From Paraburkholderia sp. FT54 (lineage in GTDB: Bacteria; Pseudomonadota; Gammaproteobacteria; Burkholderiales; Burkholderiaceae): a stretch of DNA of 64,000 nucleotides. Location: NCBI RefSeq assembly GCF_031585635.1, contig NZ_CP134195.1, positions 2,232,001 through 2,296,000 of the forward strand, read 5' to 3'. The notes under the pieces are model-generated. The model did no database searches. It saw only the letters and a program-made list of their open reading frames with translations, and was not told the origin of the DNA. The translations under genes were made by a program, and so were the position numbers. Shown here in pieces: positions 52,404 through 60,871 of this stretch. Numbering within the stretch: position 1 is the stretch's first letter; each line of letters begins with the position of its first letter.

Positions 52404-53262
52404 CGACGCCCGTCCCGGCGCCGCGCCGTGGCTGCTGTCGGGGCCCGCGCTGCTGCTGTTCGTCGGCTTGCTGTTAGTGCCGCTGCTGCTCACGCTGATG
52501 CTGTCGTTCCGCGTCTTCAGCGATACGGCGGGCGTGACCGCCGCCTATACGCTCGCGAACTACTGGGAAGTCGTCAGCGACCCGTACTACGGCACGATCT
52601 TCCTGCGCACCGCCGGCCTCGCCTTCGCCGTCACGCTGCTGTGCATCGTGCTCGGCGTGCCGGAGACCATCGTGCTCGCGCGCATGAAGCGTCCGTGGCA
52701 GTCGCTGTGTCTGTTGGTCGTGCTCGGCCCGCTGCTCATCTCCGTGGTGGTGCGCACGCTCGGCTGGCAGATTCTGCTCGGCAACAACGGCGTGCTGAAC
52801 AACCTGCTGCAGGCACTGCACGTCACCGACGAACCCATCCGCCTCGTCTTCACGATGACCGGCATGATCATCGCCCTTACGCACGTGCTGGTGCCCTTCA
52901 TGGTGATGTCGGTGTGGGCGACCATGCAGAAGCTCGACCCGCAGGTGGAATGGGCCGGCCGCTCGCTCGGCGGCTCGCCGTTCGCGGTGTTTCGCCGCGT
53001 GGTCCTGCCGCAGATCATGCCGGGCGTGCTGTCGGGTTCGATCATCGTGTTCGCCTTGTCGGCATCGGCGTTCGCCACGCCGGCGCTGATCGGCGGCAGG
53101 CGCCTCAAGGTGGTCGCCACCGCCGCCTACGACGAGTTCCTCGGCACGCTCAACTGGCCGCTCGGCGCGAGCATCGCCGTGCTGCTGCTGATCGCCAACG
53201 TGGCGATCGTGATGGGTTGCAGCCGCCTCGCCGAACGCCGCTTCAAGCACATCTTCGATTGA
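52390..53262 (+). CDS. ABC importer permease, PotB-like
   Basis: The 290-residue membrane protein has about six helices and the EAA loop (EWAGRSLGGSPFAVFRRVVLP). Start: ATG at 52390 inside the end of the ATPase gene gives the typical N terminus; the frame is open earlier. It pairs with the following permease to form the channel. Confidence 0.92.
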   Translation: MATLDDARPGAAPWLLSGPALLLFVGLLLVPLLLTLMLSFRVFSDTAGVTAAYTLANYWEVVSDPYYGTIFLRTAGLAFAVTLLCIVLGVPETIVLARMKRPWQSLCLLVVLGPLLISVVVRTLGWQILLGNNGVLNNLLQALHVTDEPIRLVFTMTGMIIALTHVLVPFMVMSVWATMQKLDPQVEWAGRSLGGSPFAVFRRVVLPQIMPGVLSGSIIVFALSASAFATPALIGGRRLKVVATAAYDEFLGTLNWPLGASIAVLLLIANVAIVMGCSRLAERRFKHIFD

Positions 53263-53278
53263 GCCACGGAGAGCGATC

Positions 53279-54076
53279 ATGAAACAGAACGGCATTCTCG
53301 GCCTCGTCTACAACGCGTTCTTTCTGACCTTCATCCTCGCGCCGCTCGCGGTGGTGATGCTGGTGGCGTTCACCGACAAGGGCTTCATCTCGATGCCCTT
53401 CGATGGCGCGTCGCTGCGCTGGTTCCGCGCGATCATCGAGAACGGCGACATTGTCGCGGCCTTCTGGCTGTCGGTGCGGCTCGCGTTCGCCGCGGCGAGC
53501 ATCGGCGTGCTGCTCGCGGTGCCCGCCGCGCTGGCGATCGCGCGCTATCGCTTCCCGGGCCGCGCCGCGCTCACGAGCTTCTTCCTCTCGCCGATGATGA
53601 TTCCCGCGGTCGTGCTCGGCATCGCGTTCCTGCGCTTTCTGTCGCTGCTGCATCTGTCGGGATCGTTCTGGTCGCTGGTCTGCGCGCACGTCGTCATCGT
53701 GCTGCCGTATGCGTTGCGGCTCGCGCTGTCGTCGGCGGCCGGGCTCGATCGCGATGCCGAACGCGCCGCGCTCTCCTGTGGCGCGAGCCGCTTCACCGCG
53801 TTTCGCCGCGTGGTCCTGCCGATGATCCGCACCGGTGTGGCGGGCGGCTGGGTGCTCTCGTTCATCCAGAGTTTCGACGAACTGACCATGACCATCTTCG
53901 TCGCGACGCCCGGCACGACCACGCTGCCCGTCGCCATGTACAACCAGATCGCGCAGACGATCGATCCGCTGGTCGCTTCGGTGTCGGCGGTGCTGATCGT
54001 CGGCACGGTCCTCCTGATGATCCTGCTCGACCGCATGGTCGGACTGGATCGCATTCTGATCGGAGAAACCCGATGA
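53279..54076 (+). CDS. ABC importer permease, PotC-like
   Basis: The 265-residue membrane protein has six predicted helices and the EAA loop (DAERAALSCGASRFTAFRRVVLP). It follows the first permease by 16 bp with a CGGAGAG ribosome site. Its stop overlaps the start of the FAD oxidoreductase by 4 bp, directly linking uptake and oxidation genes. Confidence 0.92.
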   Translation: MKQNGILGLVYNAFFLTFILAPLAVVMLVAFTDKGFISMPFDGASLRWFRAIIENGDIVAAFWLSVRLAFAAASIGVLLAVPAALAIARYRFPGRAALTSFFLSPMMIPAVVLGIAFLRFLSLLHLSGSFWSLVCAHVVIVLPYALRLALSSAAGLDRDAERAALSCGASRFTAFRRVVLPMIRTGVAGGWVLSFIQSFDELTMTIFVATPGTTTLPVAMYNQIAQTIDPLVASVSAVLIVGTVLLMILLDRMVGLDRILIGETR

Positions 54077-55221
54077 CATTGATAAGCAGCGCCAGCCCCA
54101 ACGTCCTGGCGGATGTGGTGGTCGTGGGCGGCGGCCTCGTTGGTTCGGCCGTGGCCTACGGGCTCGCCCGCGAAGGCGCGCGCGTGACCGTACTCGACGA
54201 GGACGACGGCGGCTTTCGCGCATCGCGCGGCAATTTCGGCCTCGTCTGGATTCAGGGCAAGGGCTATGGCCTGTCGCCTTATGCACGCTGGTCGCGCAGT
54301 TCGGCCACGCGCTGGCCGGGACTCGCGCAAGCGCTCCTGAAGGAAACGGGCGTGGACGTCGCGTTGCGTCAGCCAGGCGGCTTTCACTTCTGCTTCAACG
54401 ACAACGAACTCGCCGAACGCGAGAAACGCCTCTCGACGCTGCAAGCCGAGCTCGGCGATTACCCGTACCAGATGCTCGATGCCGCCGAAGTCCGCGAACG
54501 CATTCCGCAAATCGGCCCTGCGGTGATCGGCGCGAGCTATTCGCCGATGGACGGTCACGTGAATCCGCTCAAGCTCCTGCGCGGCCTGCATACCGCCATG
54601 CAGGCGCGAGGCGTGCGGCTCGTGTCGGGCGAACGCGCGGAGCGCATCGAACCGCAAGCGCAGAGCTTCGTCGTGCACGGAAAGCGCGGGACGTATCGCG
54701 CGGCGCGCGTCGTGCTCGCCGCGGGGCTCGGCAATCGTTCGCTCGCGCCGTTTGTGGGACTCGACGCACCGGTCGCGCCGAATCGCGGGCAGGTGCTGGT
54801 GAGCGAGCGCGTCGCGCGGTTTCTCGACTATCCGACGCTCAACGTGCGCCAGACCGACGAAGGCAGCGTGCAGTTCGGCGATTCGATGGAGGAAGTCGGC
54901 TTCGACGATTTCACCACCACGCACGTGCTTGCCGACATCGCCCGGCGCGGTGTGCGCGCGTTCCCGATGTTGCAGCACGTGCGGCTCGTGCGCATGTGGG
55001 CCGCGTTGCGTGTCTACAGCCCCGACGGCTTTCCGATCTACGACCACTCCGAGGCGCACCCCGGCGCGTTCGTCGTCACCTGCCATAGCGGCGTGACGCT
55101 GGCGGCCGCGCATGCGCTGCGCGTCGCGCCGTGGATCATGGGCGCGCCGATGCCCGAGGAACTGCCCCATTTCTCCGCGCGCCGCTTCGAGCATGCCGGC
55201 GAACTGATTCACGCTCATTGA
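54073..55221 (+). CDS. FAD-dependent amine/imino-acid oxidase subunit (OoxB/HcnC-like)
   Basis: The 382-residue DAO-family flavoprotein has the FAD fold DVVVVGGGLVGSAVAYGLA, followed by a DED acidic end, and a C-terminal FAD contact VVTCHSGVTLAAAHAL. In opine oxidases, HcnABC and D-hydroxyproline dehydrogenase, such a subunit carries the active site and works with a [2Fe-2S] subunit and a second flavoprotein; the next two genes encode exactly these. The GNFGLVWIQGKGYGLSPYA segment likely lines the active site. Start ATG overlaps the permease stop. Confidence 0.87.
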   Translation: MTLISSASPNVLADVVVVGGGLVGSAVAYGLAREGARVTVLDEDDGGFRASRGNFGLVWIQGKGYGLSPYARWSRSSATRWPGLAQALLKETGVDVALRQPGGFHFCFNDNELAEREKRLSTLQAELGDYPYQMLDAAEVRERIPQIGPAVIGASYSPMDGHVNPLKLLRGLHTAMQARGVRLVSGERAERIEPQAQSFVVHGKRGTYRAARVVLAAGLGNRSLAPFVGLDAPVAPNRGQVLVSERVARFLDYPTLNVRQTDEGSVQFGDSMEEVGFDDFTTTHVLADIARRGVRAFPMLQHVRLVRMWAALRVYSPDGFPIYDHSEAHPGAFVVTCHSGVTLAAAHALRVAPWIMGAPMPEELPHFSARRFEHAGELIHAH

Positions 55222-55228
55222 ATTCGAC

Positions 55229-55609
55229 ATGACTACCCAATCGACTCACACGCTTTTCAAGCCACTGCCGGGCGCGCAAGGCGCGGCCGCCACGCATGTC
55301 GGCATCTGGTTCAACGATCAGCCGCTGTCCGTGCCGGGCGGCTGCTCCGTCGCGGCCGCCCTGCTCGGCGCGGGGATATCGCGCTTTCGCGCGACGCCCG
55401 TGTCCGGCGCAGCGCGCGCGCCCTTCTGCATGATGGGCGCGTGCTTCGAATGCCTCGTCGAGATCGACGGCATGCCGAGCCGCCAGGCCTGCATGGTCGA
55501 AGTCAAAGCCGGCATGCGCATCCGCTCGCAGGAAGGCGCGCGCGATCTGCCGCCCTTCGGCACGGCTGGCATCACCGACGCACCGCTGGAGAACGCCCAT
55601 GACCGCTGA
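55229..55609 (+). CDS. [2Fe-2S] ferredoxin-like subunit of the amine dehydrogenase
   Basis: The 126-residue protein has a ferredoxin-like beta-grasp fold with cluster ligands Cys67, Cys72 and Cys75 (FCMMGACFEC) and Cys88, the pattern of HcnA, OoxX or the gamma subunit of D-hydroxyproline dehydrogenase. It would relay electrons between the two flavin subunits. Its end overlaps the next gene start by 11 bp. Confidence 0.88.
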   Translation: MTTQSTHTLFKPLPGAQGAAATHVGIWFNDQPLSVPGGCSVAAALLGAGISRFRATPVSGAARAPFCMMGACFECLVEIDGMPSRQACMVEVKAGMRIRSQEGARDLPPFGTAGITDAPLENAHDR

Positions 55610-57005
55610 TTTCGCTTCGCAAGCCGTCGACGTCGTCGTAGTCGGCGCCGGACCCGCCGGCATGAGCGCGGCGACGCGCGCGGCGCGCGCCGGCCTCACG
55701 ACCGTGCTGATCGACGAACAGGACGCCGTGGGCGGCCAGATCTATCGCGCCATCGGCCGCGCCGATGCGCGCCGCAAGGAGATTCTCGGGCCGGACTACG
55801 CGGCGGGCGCCGCCGTCGCCGAAGCATTCGCCGCCTCCGGCGCGCGCCACCTGACGAATGCGAGCGTGTGGCAGGTCACGCGCGAGCGCGGCGTCAATTA
55901 TTTGCAGGACGGCAAGATCGGCAGCTTCGACGCGCAGCGCGTGATTCTCGCCAGCGGCGCGCTGGAGCGGCCCTTTCCGATTCCCGGCTGGACGCTGCCC
56001 GGCGTGCTGACGGCGGGCGCGGCGCAGATCCTGTTGAAGAGCGCGGGCGAAGTGCCCGCCGCGCCGCCGGTGCTCGCGGGCTGCGGACCGCTGCTGTATC
56101 TGCTCGGCTGGCAATACGTGCGTGCCGGCGTGCCGATCCGCGCGCTGGTCGATACCACGCGTCACGAAGACCGCTGGCGCGCGAAGCGCCATATGCTGGC
56201 GGCGCTGCGCGCGTGGCCGTTCCTGAGCAAAGGCTTGCAACTGATCCGCACGCTGCGCGAAGCGAAGGTGCCGATCTTCGAGGCGGCGGACGATCTGCGC
56301 GTGGAAGCGCGCATCGGCACGGATCACGTCGAGCGCGCCGCCGCGCTGCACTTCACGACGCAAGGCACGGCGCATCGTCTCGAAGCCGATGTGATCCTGC
56401 TGCATCAAGGCGTCGTGCCGAACACGCAATTCACGCAGGCGCTGCGCGCCGCGCACCGCTGGGACAATGCGCAACTGTGCTTCACCCCGAAAGTCGATGC
56501 GTGGGGCGAGCTGGACGTGCCCGGCATCTTCGTCGCGGGCGATGGCGCGGGCATCGGCGGCGCGCAGGCGGCAGCCTTGCAGGGCACGCTCGCGGGCCTC
56601 GCGGCGGCCGCGCAGTTGGGCGCGATCACGTCCGCGGCGCGCGATGCCGAAGCCGTCGCGCAGCGTCGCGCGCTCGCGGACGTCATGCGCATCCGGCCTT
56701 TTCTCGACGCCCTTTATCGTCCGCGCGACATCAACCGCATTCCGCGCGACGAGACCGTCGTGTGCCGGTGCGAGGAAGTCACCGCGGGCGAATTGCGCAA
56801 GTTCGTCGAGCTCGGCTGTGTCGGACCGAATCAGGCGAAGTCGTTCGGGCGCTGCGGCATGGGCCCGTGTCAGGGACGCATGTGCGGTCTCACGGTGACG
56901 GAAGTGATCGCCGATGCGCGCCGTGTCTCGCCCGCCGAAGTCGGCTATTACCGCATCCGTCCGCCGATCAAGCCGCTCACGCTCGGAGAACTCGCCGGTG
57001 AATGA
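55599..57005 (+). CDS. NAD(P)/FAD-type dehydrogenase subunit with C-terminal BFD-like Fe-S domain (OoxA/HcnB-like)
   Basis: The 468-residue flavoprotein begins with DVVVVGAGPAGMSAATRAARAG and an FAD-type second motif FVAGDGAGIGGAQAA. The C-terminal domain has Cys389 and Cys391 in VVCRCEEV and Cys419 and Cys424 in GRCGMGPCQG, the bacterioferritin-associated-ferredoxin pattern. This is the alpha-type subunit of opine oxidase or D-hydroxyproline dehydrogenase complexes. The three genes 54073-57005 thus form a complete heteromeric enzyme. Confidence 0.87.
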   Translation: MTADFASQAVDVVVVGAGPAGMSAATRAARAGLTTVLIDEQDAVGGQIYRAIGRADARRKEILGPDYAAGAAVAEAFAASGARHLTNASVWQVTRERGVNYLQDGKIGSFDAQRVILASGALERPFPIPGWTLPGVLTAGAAQILLKSAGEVPAAPPVLAGCGPLLYLLGWQYVRAGVPIRALVDTTRHEDRWRAKRHMLAALRAWPFLSKGLQLIRTLREAKVPIFEAADDLRVEARIGTDHVERAAALHFTTQGTAHRLEADVILLHQGVVPNTQFTQALRAAHRWDNAQLCFTPKVDAWGELDVPGIFVAGDGAGIGGAQAAALQGTLAGLAAAAQLGAITSAARDAEAVAQRRALADVMRIRPFLDALYRPRDINRIPRDETVVCRCEEVTAGELRKFVELGCVGPNQAKSFGRCGMGPCQGRMCGLTVTEVIADARRVSPAEVGYYRIRPPIKPLTLGELAGE

Positions 57006-58182
57006 CACGACCGGCATCCACGAAGCCGATGTCCTCGTGGTCGGCGGCGGGCTGCATGGCACGAGCAGCGCGTTCCACCTGGCGCGGCGCGGCGCGAAGG
57101 TGATCGTGCTCGAAGCCGATTATGTCGCGCGTCATTCGTCGGGCGTGAACGCGGGCGGCGTGCGCACGCTGGGCCGTCCGTTGGCGGAGATTCCGCTCGC
57201 GCTGATGTCGCGGGAAATCTGGCACGGCATGAGCGAGCTGCTCGGCGAGAATGGCGGCTTCGTTGCGTCCGGTCAGTTGAAGATCGCGGAAACGGATGAT
57301 GAACTCGAAGCGTGCCGCCAACGCGTCGCGCTGCTCGAATCGCATGGATTCACCCACGAGAAAGTGATCGACCGCGACACCGTGCTCGAACTCGAACCGG
57401 CGCTCGCGCGCCATGTCACCGGCGGCATCTGGGTCGAACGCGACGGCTACGCGCTGCCTTATCGAACCACGACGGCGTTCCGCCTCGCCGCGCAGCGGCT
57501 CGGCGTGCGTTTTCAGGAAGGCACGCCGGTGCGCCGCATCGAGCAGCGCGGCACCCGATGGTTCGCGCTCACGCCGCATGGCACGTTCAGCGCGAACCAG
57601 TTGCTCGTCACCGCGGGCGCATGGTCCGGTGAATTGGCGAAGCAGGTCGGCGAGCCCGTGCCGGTGCGTCCCGAAGGTTTGATGCTGATGGTTACGCACC
57701 GCGTCGCGCCCTTCTGTCGTGCGACGCTCGGCGCAACGGGCCGGCCGTTGTCCTTCAAGCAGTTCGACAACGGCACGGTGGTGATCGGCGGCAAACTGAT
57801 CGGCATTGCGGATCTGGCGAATCGTCACGGCGAAGTCGATTTCGTGCGCCTCGTGCGCAGCGCACGCACCGTGACCGATCTGTTTCCTCATCTGCGCAAT
57901 CTCGGCGTCAACCGCGCGTGGGCCGGCGTGGAAGCCTTCACCGACGATGAACTGCCGGTGATTTCCGCGAGCCGCCAGGCGTCGAATCTGTATTACTCGT
58001 TCGGCTATTGCGGCAGCGGCTTTCAGCTCGGGCCGGGTTGCGGCAAGCTCGTGTCCGAACTGATGCTGGACGGCAAGCCCTCGCTTTCGCTCGATGCGTT
58101 TGCCATTGATCGTTTTGGCCGCGCGGCGGCGGCTTCCAGCCTTGGTGCTTCGCATCTCGCTTCGCATCTCGTTACGCACTGA
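56998..58182 (+). CDS. second FAD-dependent oxidoreductase, DAO/sarcosine-oxidase-like
   Basis: The 394-residue protein has ADVLVVGGGLHGTSSAFHLA near the N terminus, HSSGVNAGGVRT, and a C-terminal FAD contact YSFGYCGSGFQLGPGCGKL. It is a paralogue-type relative of the 54073 subunit but clearly different in sequence. The start is GTG at 56998, overlapping the upstream stop by 8 bp with a GGAGA site 10 bases upstream; an ATG at 57002 is out of frame. Two DAO-family oxidases in one operon suggest two successive oxidations or two related substrates. Confidence 0.85.
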   Translation: MNDTTGIHEADVLVVGGGLHGTSSAFHLARRGAKVIVLEADYVARHSSGVNAGGVRTLGRPLAEIPLALMSREIWHGMSELLGENGGFVASGQLKIAETDDELEACRQRVALLESHGFTHEKVIDRDTVLELEPALARHVTGGIWVERDGYALPYRTTTAFRLAAQRLGVRFQEGTPVRRIEQRGTRWFALTPHGTFSANQLLVTAGAWSGELAKQVGEPVPVRPEGLMLMVTHRVAPFCRATLGATGRPLSFKQFDNGTVVIGGKLIGIADLANRHGEVDFVRLVRSARTVTDLFPHLRNLGVNRAWAGVEAFTDDELPVISASRQASNLYYSFGYCGSGFQLGPGCGKLVSELMLDGKPSLSLDAFAIDRFGRAAAASSLGASHLASHLVTH

Positions 58183-58258
58183 CTGATTTTTTCCGCCGCG
58201 CCCTTCAGTCGATGCGCGCGGCGGCTTCGTTCGCCTTTATTCAAATGGAGAGATTGTC

Positions 58259-58612
58259 ATGACCGATATCGTTCGTATCGACACCAACCAGCGTATGAGC
58301 CGCGTTGTCAAAGCCGGCGGCCTCGTGTTCGTCGGCGGCCAGACTTCCGCCGATCACAGCCCGGACGTGAAACTCCAGACCGCCAAGGTGCTGGAGAAGA
58401 TCGACGGCTATCTGGAGAAAGCCGGCATCGACAAGACGCGCCTCGTTTCGGCGCAAGTCTGGCTCGCGGACATTGCCCGCGATTTCGCGGGCATGAACGA
58501 AGTATGGGACGCGTGGATTCCGCAAGGTCATGCACCCGCGCGCGCGACGGTGCAAGCGAAGCTTGCCGCGCCCGAGTTGCTCATCGAAATCGCGGTCGTG
58601 GCGCTGGGTTAA
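58259..58612 (+). CDS. RidA family reactive-intermediate (imine/enamine) deaminase
   Basis: The 117-residue YjgF/RidA-family protein hydrolyses 2-imino acids or enamines formed by flavin oxidases. The family strand pattern (VVKAGGLVFVGGQTSAD) and the C-terminal PARATVQAKLAAPELLIEIAVVAL, with the substrate-binding arginine in ARATV, are present. It lies 76 bp after the second oxidase, fits removal of its imine product and supports the amine-oxidation reading of the operon. Confidence 0.9.
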   Translation: MTDIVRIDTNQRMSRVVKAGGLVFVGGQTSADHSPDVKLQTAKVLEKIDGYLEKAGIDKTRLVSAQVWLADIARDFAGMNEVWDAWIPQGHAPARATVQAKLAAPELLIEIAVVALG

Positions 58613-58671
58613 GAGGCGCTGTCATACAGCGCCACCGGCTGACCGGTGACGGCGCCCGGCCGGGAGGCTAT

Positions 58672-58851
58672 TGCCCGTGATACGCGGCGAGAAACCCGTC
58701 GGACGCCACCTCGTCCGCGAGCGTCCGCAGCATCGCGGCCCTCACCCGGCTGACGCAGGCCGTCATGCCCGCGTTCGTGTCGTGAAACGGAGGCGTGATC
58801 GTCAATATCGCTTCCGTGCTGGCAATCCATTCGTTGCCCGTCAGCGCCGTC
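58672..58851 (-). pseudogene. remnant coding segment, unidentified
   Basis: In the 286-bp gap after ridA the minus strand reads for about 59 codons without a stop, ending at TAG (58672-58674), with coding-like composition; examples are TITPPFHDTNAGMTACVSRV and TLADEVASDGFLAAYHGQ. A TAG at about 58852-58854 cuts it off upstream and no start codon with a ribosome site is seen. It looks like the 3' end of a degraded gene. I do not recognise the family, and chance is not excluded. Confidence 0.4.
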
Positions 58852-58898
58852 TACAGCGGGACTAGCGCGGCCTCAGGCAAGGCGGCGCTCACAAGCGA

Positions 58899-60029
58899 TC
58901 ACGAAGACTTCGCGTCTTCGGCATTGCGCGCCGCACACAGGCGCCATGCAGCCTTTGGCGCAGCGACGCTGGTGGCGAGATGGCGCCACCAGCGTTCACC
59001 GCGATGCGGCGCGTCCAGATCCAGCCGCTCGCCCATGCGGGGCGTCGACAGCGCGACACCGCGCGCGAGGGCCAGTGCCATCACCCTTTCGAATGGCTCC
59101 TGCCAGCGGTGCATCGCGAGGTCGAAGGTGCCGTTGTGGATCGGCACGAGCCAACGGCCGCGCAGATCGATGTGCGCCTGCACGGTTTCTTCGGGCTGCA
59201 TGTGAACGTACGGCCATTGCGCGTCGTAGGCGCCCGTCTCGACCAGCGTGACGTCGAACGGCCCAAGGCGCTCGCCGATCGTCCTGAAGCCATCGAAGTA
59301 ACCGGTGTCGCCGCTGAAAAACACACGCAGATCGTCGTCGACGATCACCCACGACGCCCATAACGTACTGTTGCCGTCGAACAGGTTGCGGCCGGAAAAA
59401 TGCTGCGCGGGCGTAACGGTGAACTGCACACCGTCTACCTCGGCGCCTTGCCACCAGTCGAACTGCCGCACCTTCGACGCGTCGATGCCCCATTCGATCA
59501 GCCGGTCGCCGACGCCGAGCGGTGTCAGAAACACGCCGGTGGTCTGCGCGAGCGCGAGCACCGTTTCGCGGTCCAGGTGGTCATAGTGGTCATGCGACAG
59601 GATCACGCCGCGCAGCGGCGGCAACTCGGCGAGCGCGATCGGCGGCGCATGGAAGCGCTTCGGCCCGAGACGCCGGAACGGCGAGGCACGCTCGGCGAAC
59701 ACGGGATCGGTCAGCCAGAACTGGCCGCGCAGCTTCAGCAGCAGCGTCGAGTGGCCGAGCCGGTAGAGGCTGCGCTCGGGCGCCGCATCGAGCTGCGCAC
59801 GCGTCAGCGCGTCGACGGGCAACGCCCCTGTCGGCGCGGTGCCGCGCGGCTTGTTGAGCAACACGTTCCACGCAATGCCGAGCGTCTTGCGCAGGCCTTC
59901 GGCGGGACGCGGTTTGACGTTGCGAAAGCGTTCGCCGTCATGCTGCGGCGAGGTGCTGGACAACGCGCGACCGCGTTGCGCGGCGTTCACGCCAAGCACG
60001 CGACGGACAAGGGCGGAAAGCGACGTCAT
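58899..60029 (-). CDS. metallo-beta-lactamase-fold hydrolase (RomA/UlaG/NAPE-PLD-like)
   Basis: The 376-residue protein has the zinc motif His146-x-His148-x-Asp150-His151 in LSHDHYDHLD, an early YRLGHSTLLLKLRG strand, FFSGDTGYFDGF and a late VPIHNGTFDLAMH. This is the long RomA/NAPE-PLD-like type, possibly acting on phosphodiester or lipid substrates. The frame extends upstream, but ATG at 60027-60029 is chosen because the upstream part runs through the operator region. It is divergent from tetR and most likely repressed by it. Confidence 0.88.
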   Translation of the reverse strand: MTSLSALVRRVLGVNAAQRGRALSSTSPQHDGERFRNVKPRPAEGLRKTLGIAWNVLLNKPRGTAPTGALPVDALTRAQLDAAPERSLYRLGHSTLLLKLRGQFWLTDPVFAERASPFRRLGPKRFHAPPIALAELPPLRGVILSHDHYDHLDRETVLALAQTTGVFLTPLGVGDRLIEWGIDASKVRQFDWWQGAEVDGVQFTVTPAQHFSGRNLFDGNSTLWASWVIVDDDLRVFFSGDTGYFDGFRTIGERLGPFDVTLVETGAYDAQWPYVHMQPEETVQAHIDLRGRWLVPIHNGTFDLAMHRWQEPFERVMALALARGVALSTPRMGERLDLDAPHRGERWWRHLATSVAAPKAAWRLCAARNAEDAKSS

Positions 60030-60054
60030 GAGGTGGGCCGTCCTGATAGAAATG

Positions 60055-60104
60055 TACACTCGGCAGTGTAGTTTATTTTTGAGAAAAGTAAACTGACCGG
60101 TGTA
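60055..60104. promoter_or_regulatory. two TetR operators and a tetR promoter in the divergent region
   Basis: TACACT-N4-AGTGTA (60055-60070) is a perfect inverted repeat; TAAACT-N4-GGTGTA (60089-60104) is a second, imperfect copy, with centres 34 bp apart. A rightward promoter, TTGAGA (60079-60084) and TAAAAT (60103-60108) with 18 bp spacing, overlaps the second copy, so the regulator probably represses itself and the hydrolase gene. Confidence 0.78.
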
Positions 60105-60114
60105 AAATCCGCTC

Positions 60115-60729
60115 ATGGATCCCAGTGCCACCCACCAACGCCTGACTGACCGCAAGCGGGTCGCCATCGTCGGCGCCGCGATCGAGGAATTCCTCGCGGC
60201 CGGCTACGACGCGACCAGCATGGACCGTATCGCCGCCCGCGCGAACGTCTCGAAACGTACGGTCTATAACCATTTCCCCAGCAAGGAAGTCCTTTTCGCG
60301 GCGATTCTCCATCAACTGTGGGACGCGAGCCAGAGCGGCGATGCGCCCGCCTATCGCGCCGACCAGCCGTTGCGCGCGCAGTTGCTCGACCTTTTGGGCC
60401 GCAAGCTGCGGCTGCTCACCGACGAGTCCTTTCTGTCGCTTGCACGTGTGGCGATCGCGGCCGGCATCCATTCGCCGGAGCGAGCCCGGGACATGGTCGC
60501 CCGCCTCGGCGAACGCGAGGAGGACCTGACCGTGTGGGTCCGGGCAGCCGTCGCCGACGGCCGCCTCAAAACCGACAACCCGCTCCTTGCGGCGTTGCAG
60601 TTGCAGGCGCTGGTGAAGGCCTTCGCGTTCTGGCCACAGGTGACGATGGGTCAGGCGCCGCTCGATGAAAAGGAGCAGAAGCAGGTCGCGGAATCGGCCG
60701 CTGACATGTTCCTCGCATACTATGCGTGA
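60115..60729 (+). CDS. TetR/AcrR-family transcriptional regulator
   Basis: The 204-residue regulator has the TetR helix-turn-helix (RVAIVGAAIEEFLAAGYDAT, then ARANVSKRTVYNHFPSKEVLF) and a C-terminal domain like that of AefR-type members. No ribosome site is visible and the ATG lies 7 bases after the -10 box, so the mRNA may be leaderless. It is divergent from the hydrolase gene with shared operators. The ligand is unknown. Confidence 0.9.
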   Translation: MDPSATHQRLTDRKRVAIVGAAIEEFLAAGYDATSMDRIAARANVSKRTVYNHFPSKEVLFAAILHQLWDASQSGDAPAYRADQPLRAQLLDLLGRKLRLLTDESFLSLARVAIAAGIHSPERARDMVARLGEREEDLTVWVRAAVADGRLKTDNPLLAALQLQALVKAFAFWPQVTMGQAPLDEKEQKQVAESAADMFLAYYA

Positions 60730-60871
60730 GCAGACGTCGGGCGCTTGCCGGCCCGCTTCCGACGTCAGGTCCGACATTGTCCCCGTGGCCGTTTCCACGT
60801 GTGCGAGGGTCGGCCAAACGCCTTGTTCGAGCCTCTGTGCTGTGTATTTTCGACTCATGTAAATTGTACCC

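Noticed and set aside
50100..52493. 797-codon minus-strand frame opposite the ABC importer genes
   Set aside because: Antisense shadow across two well-supported genes; no domain signatures.
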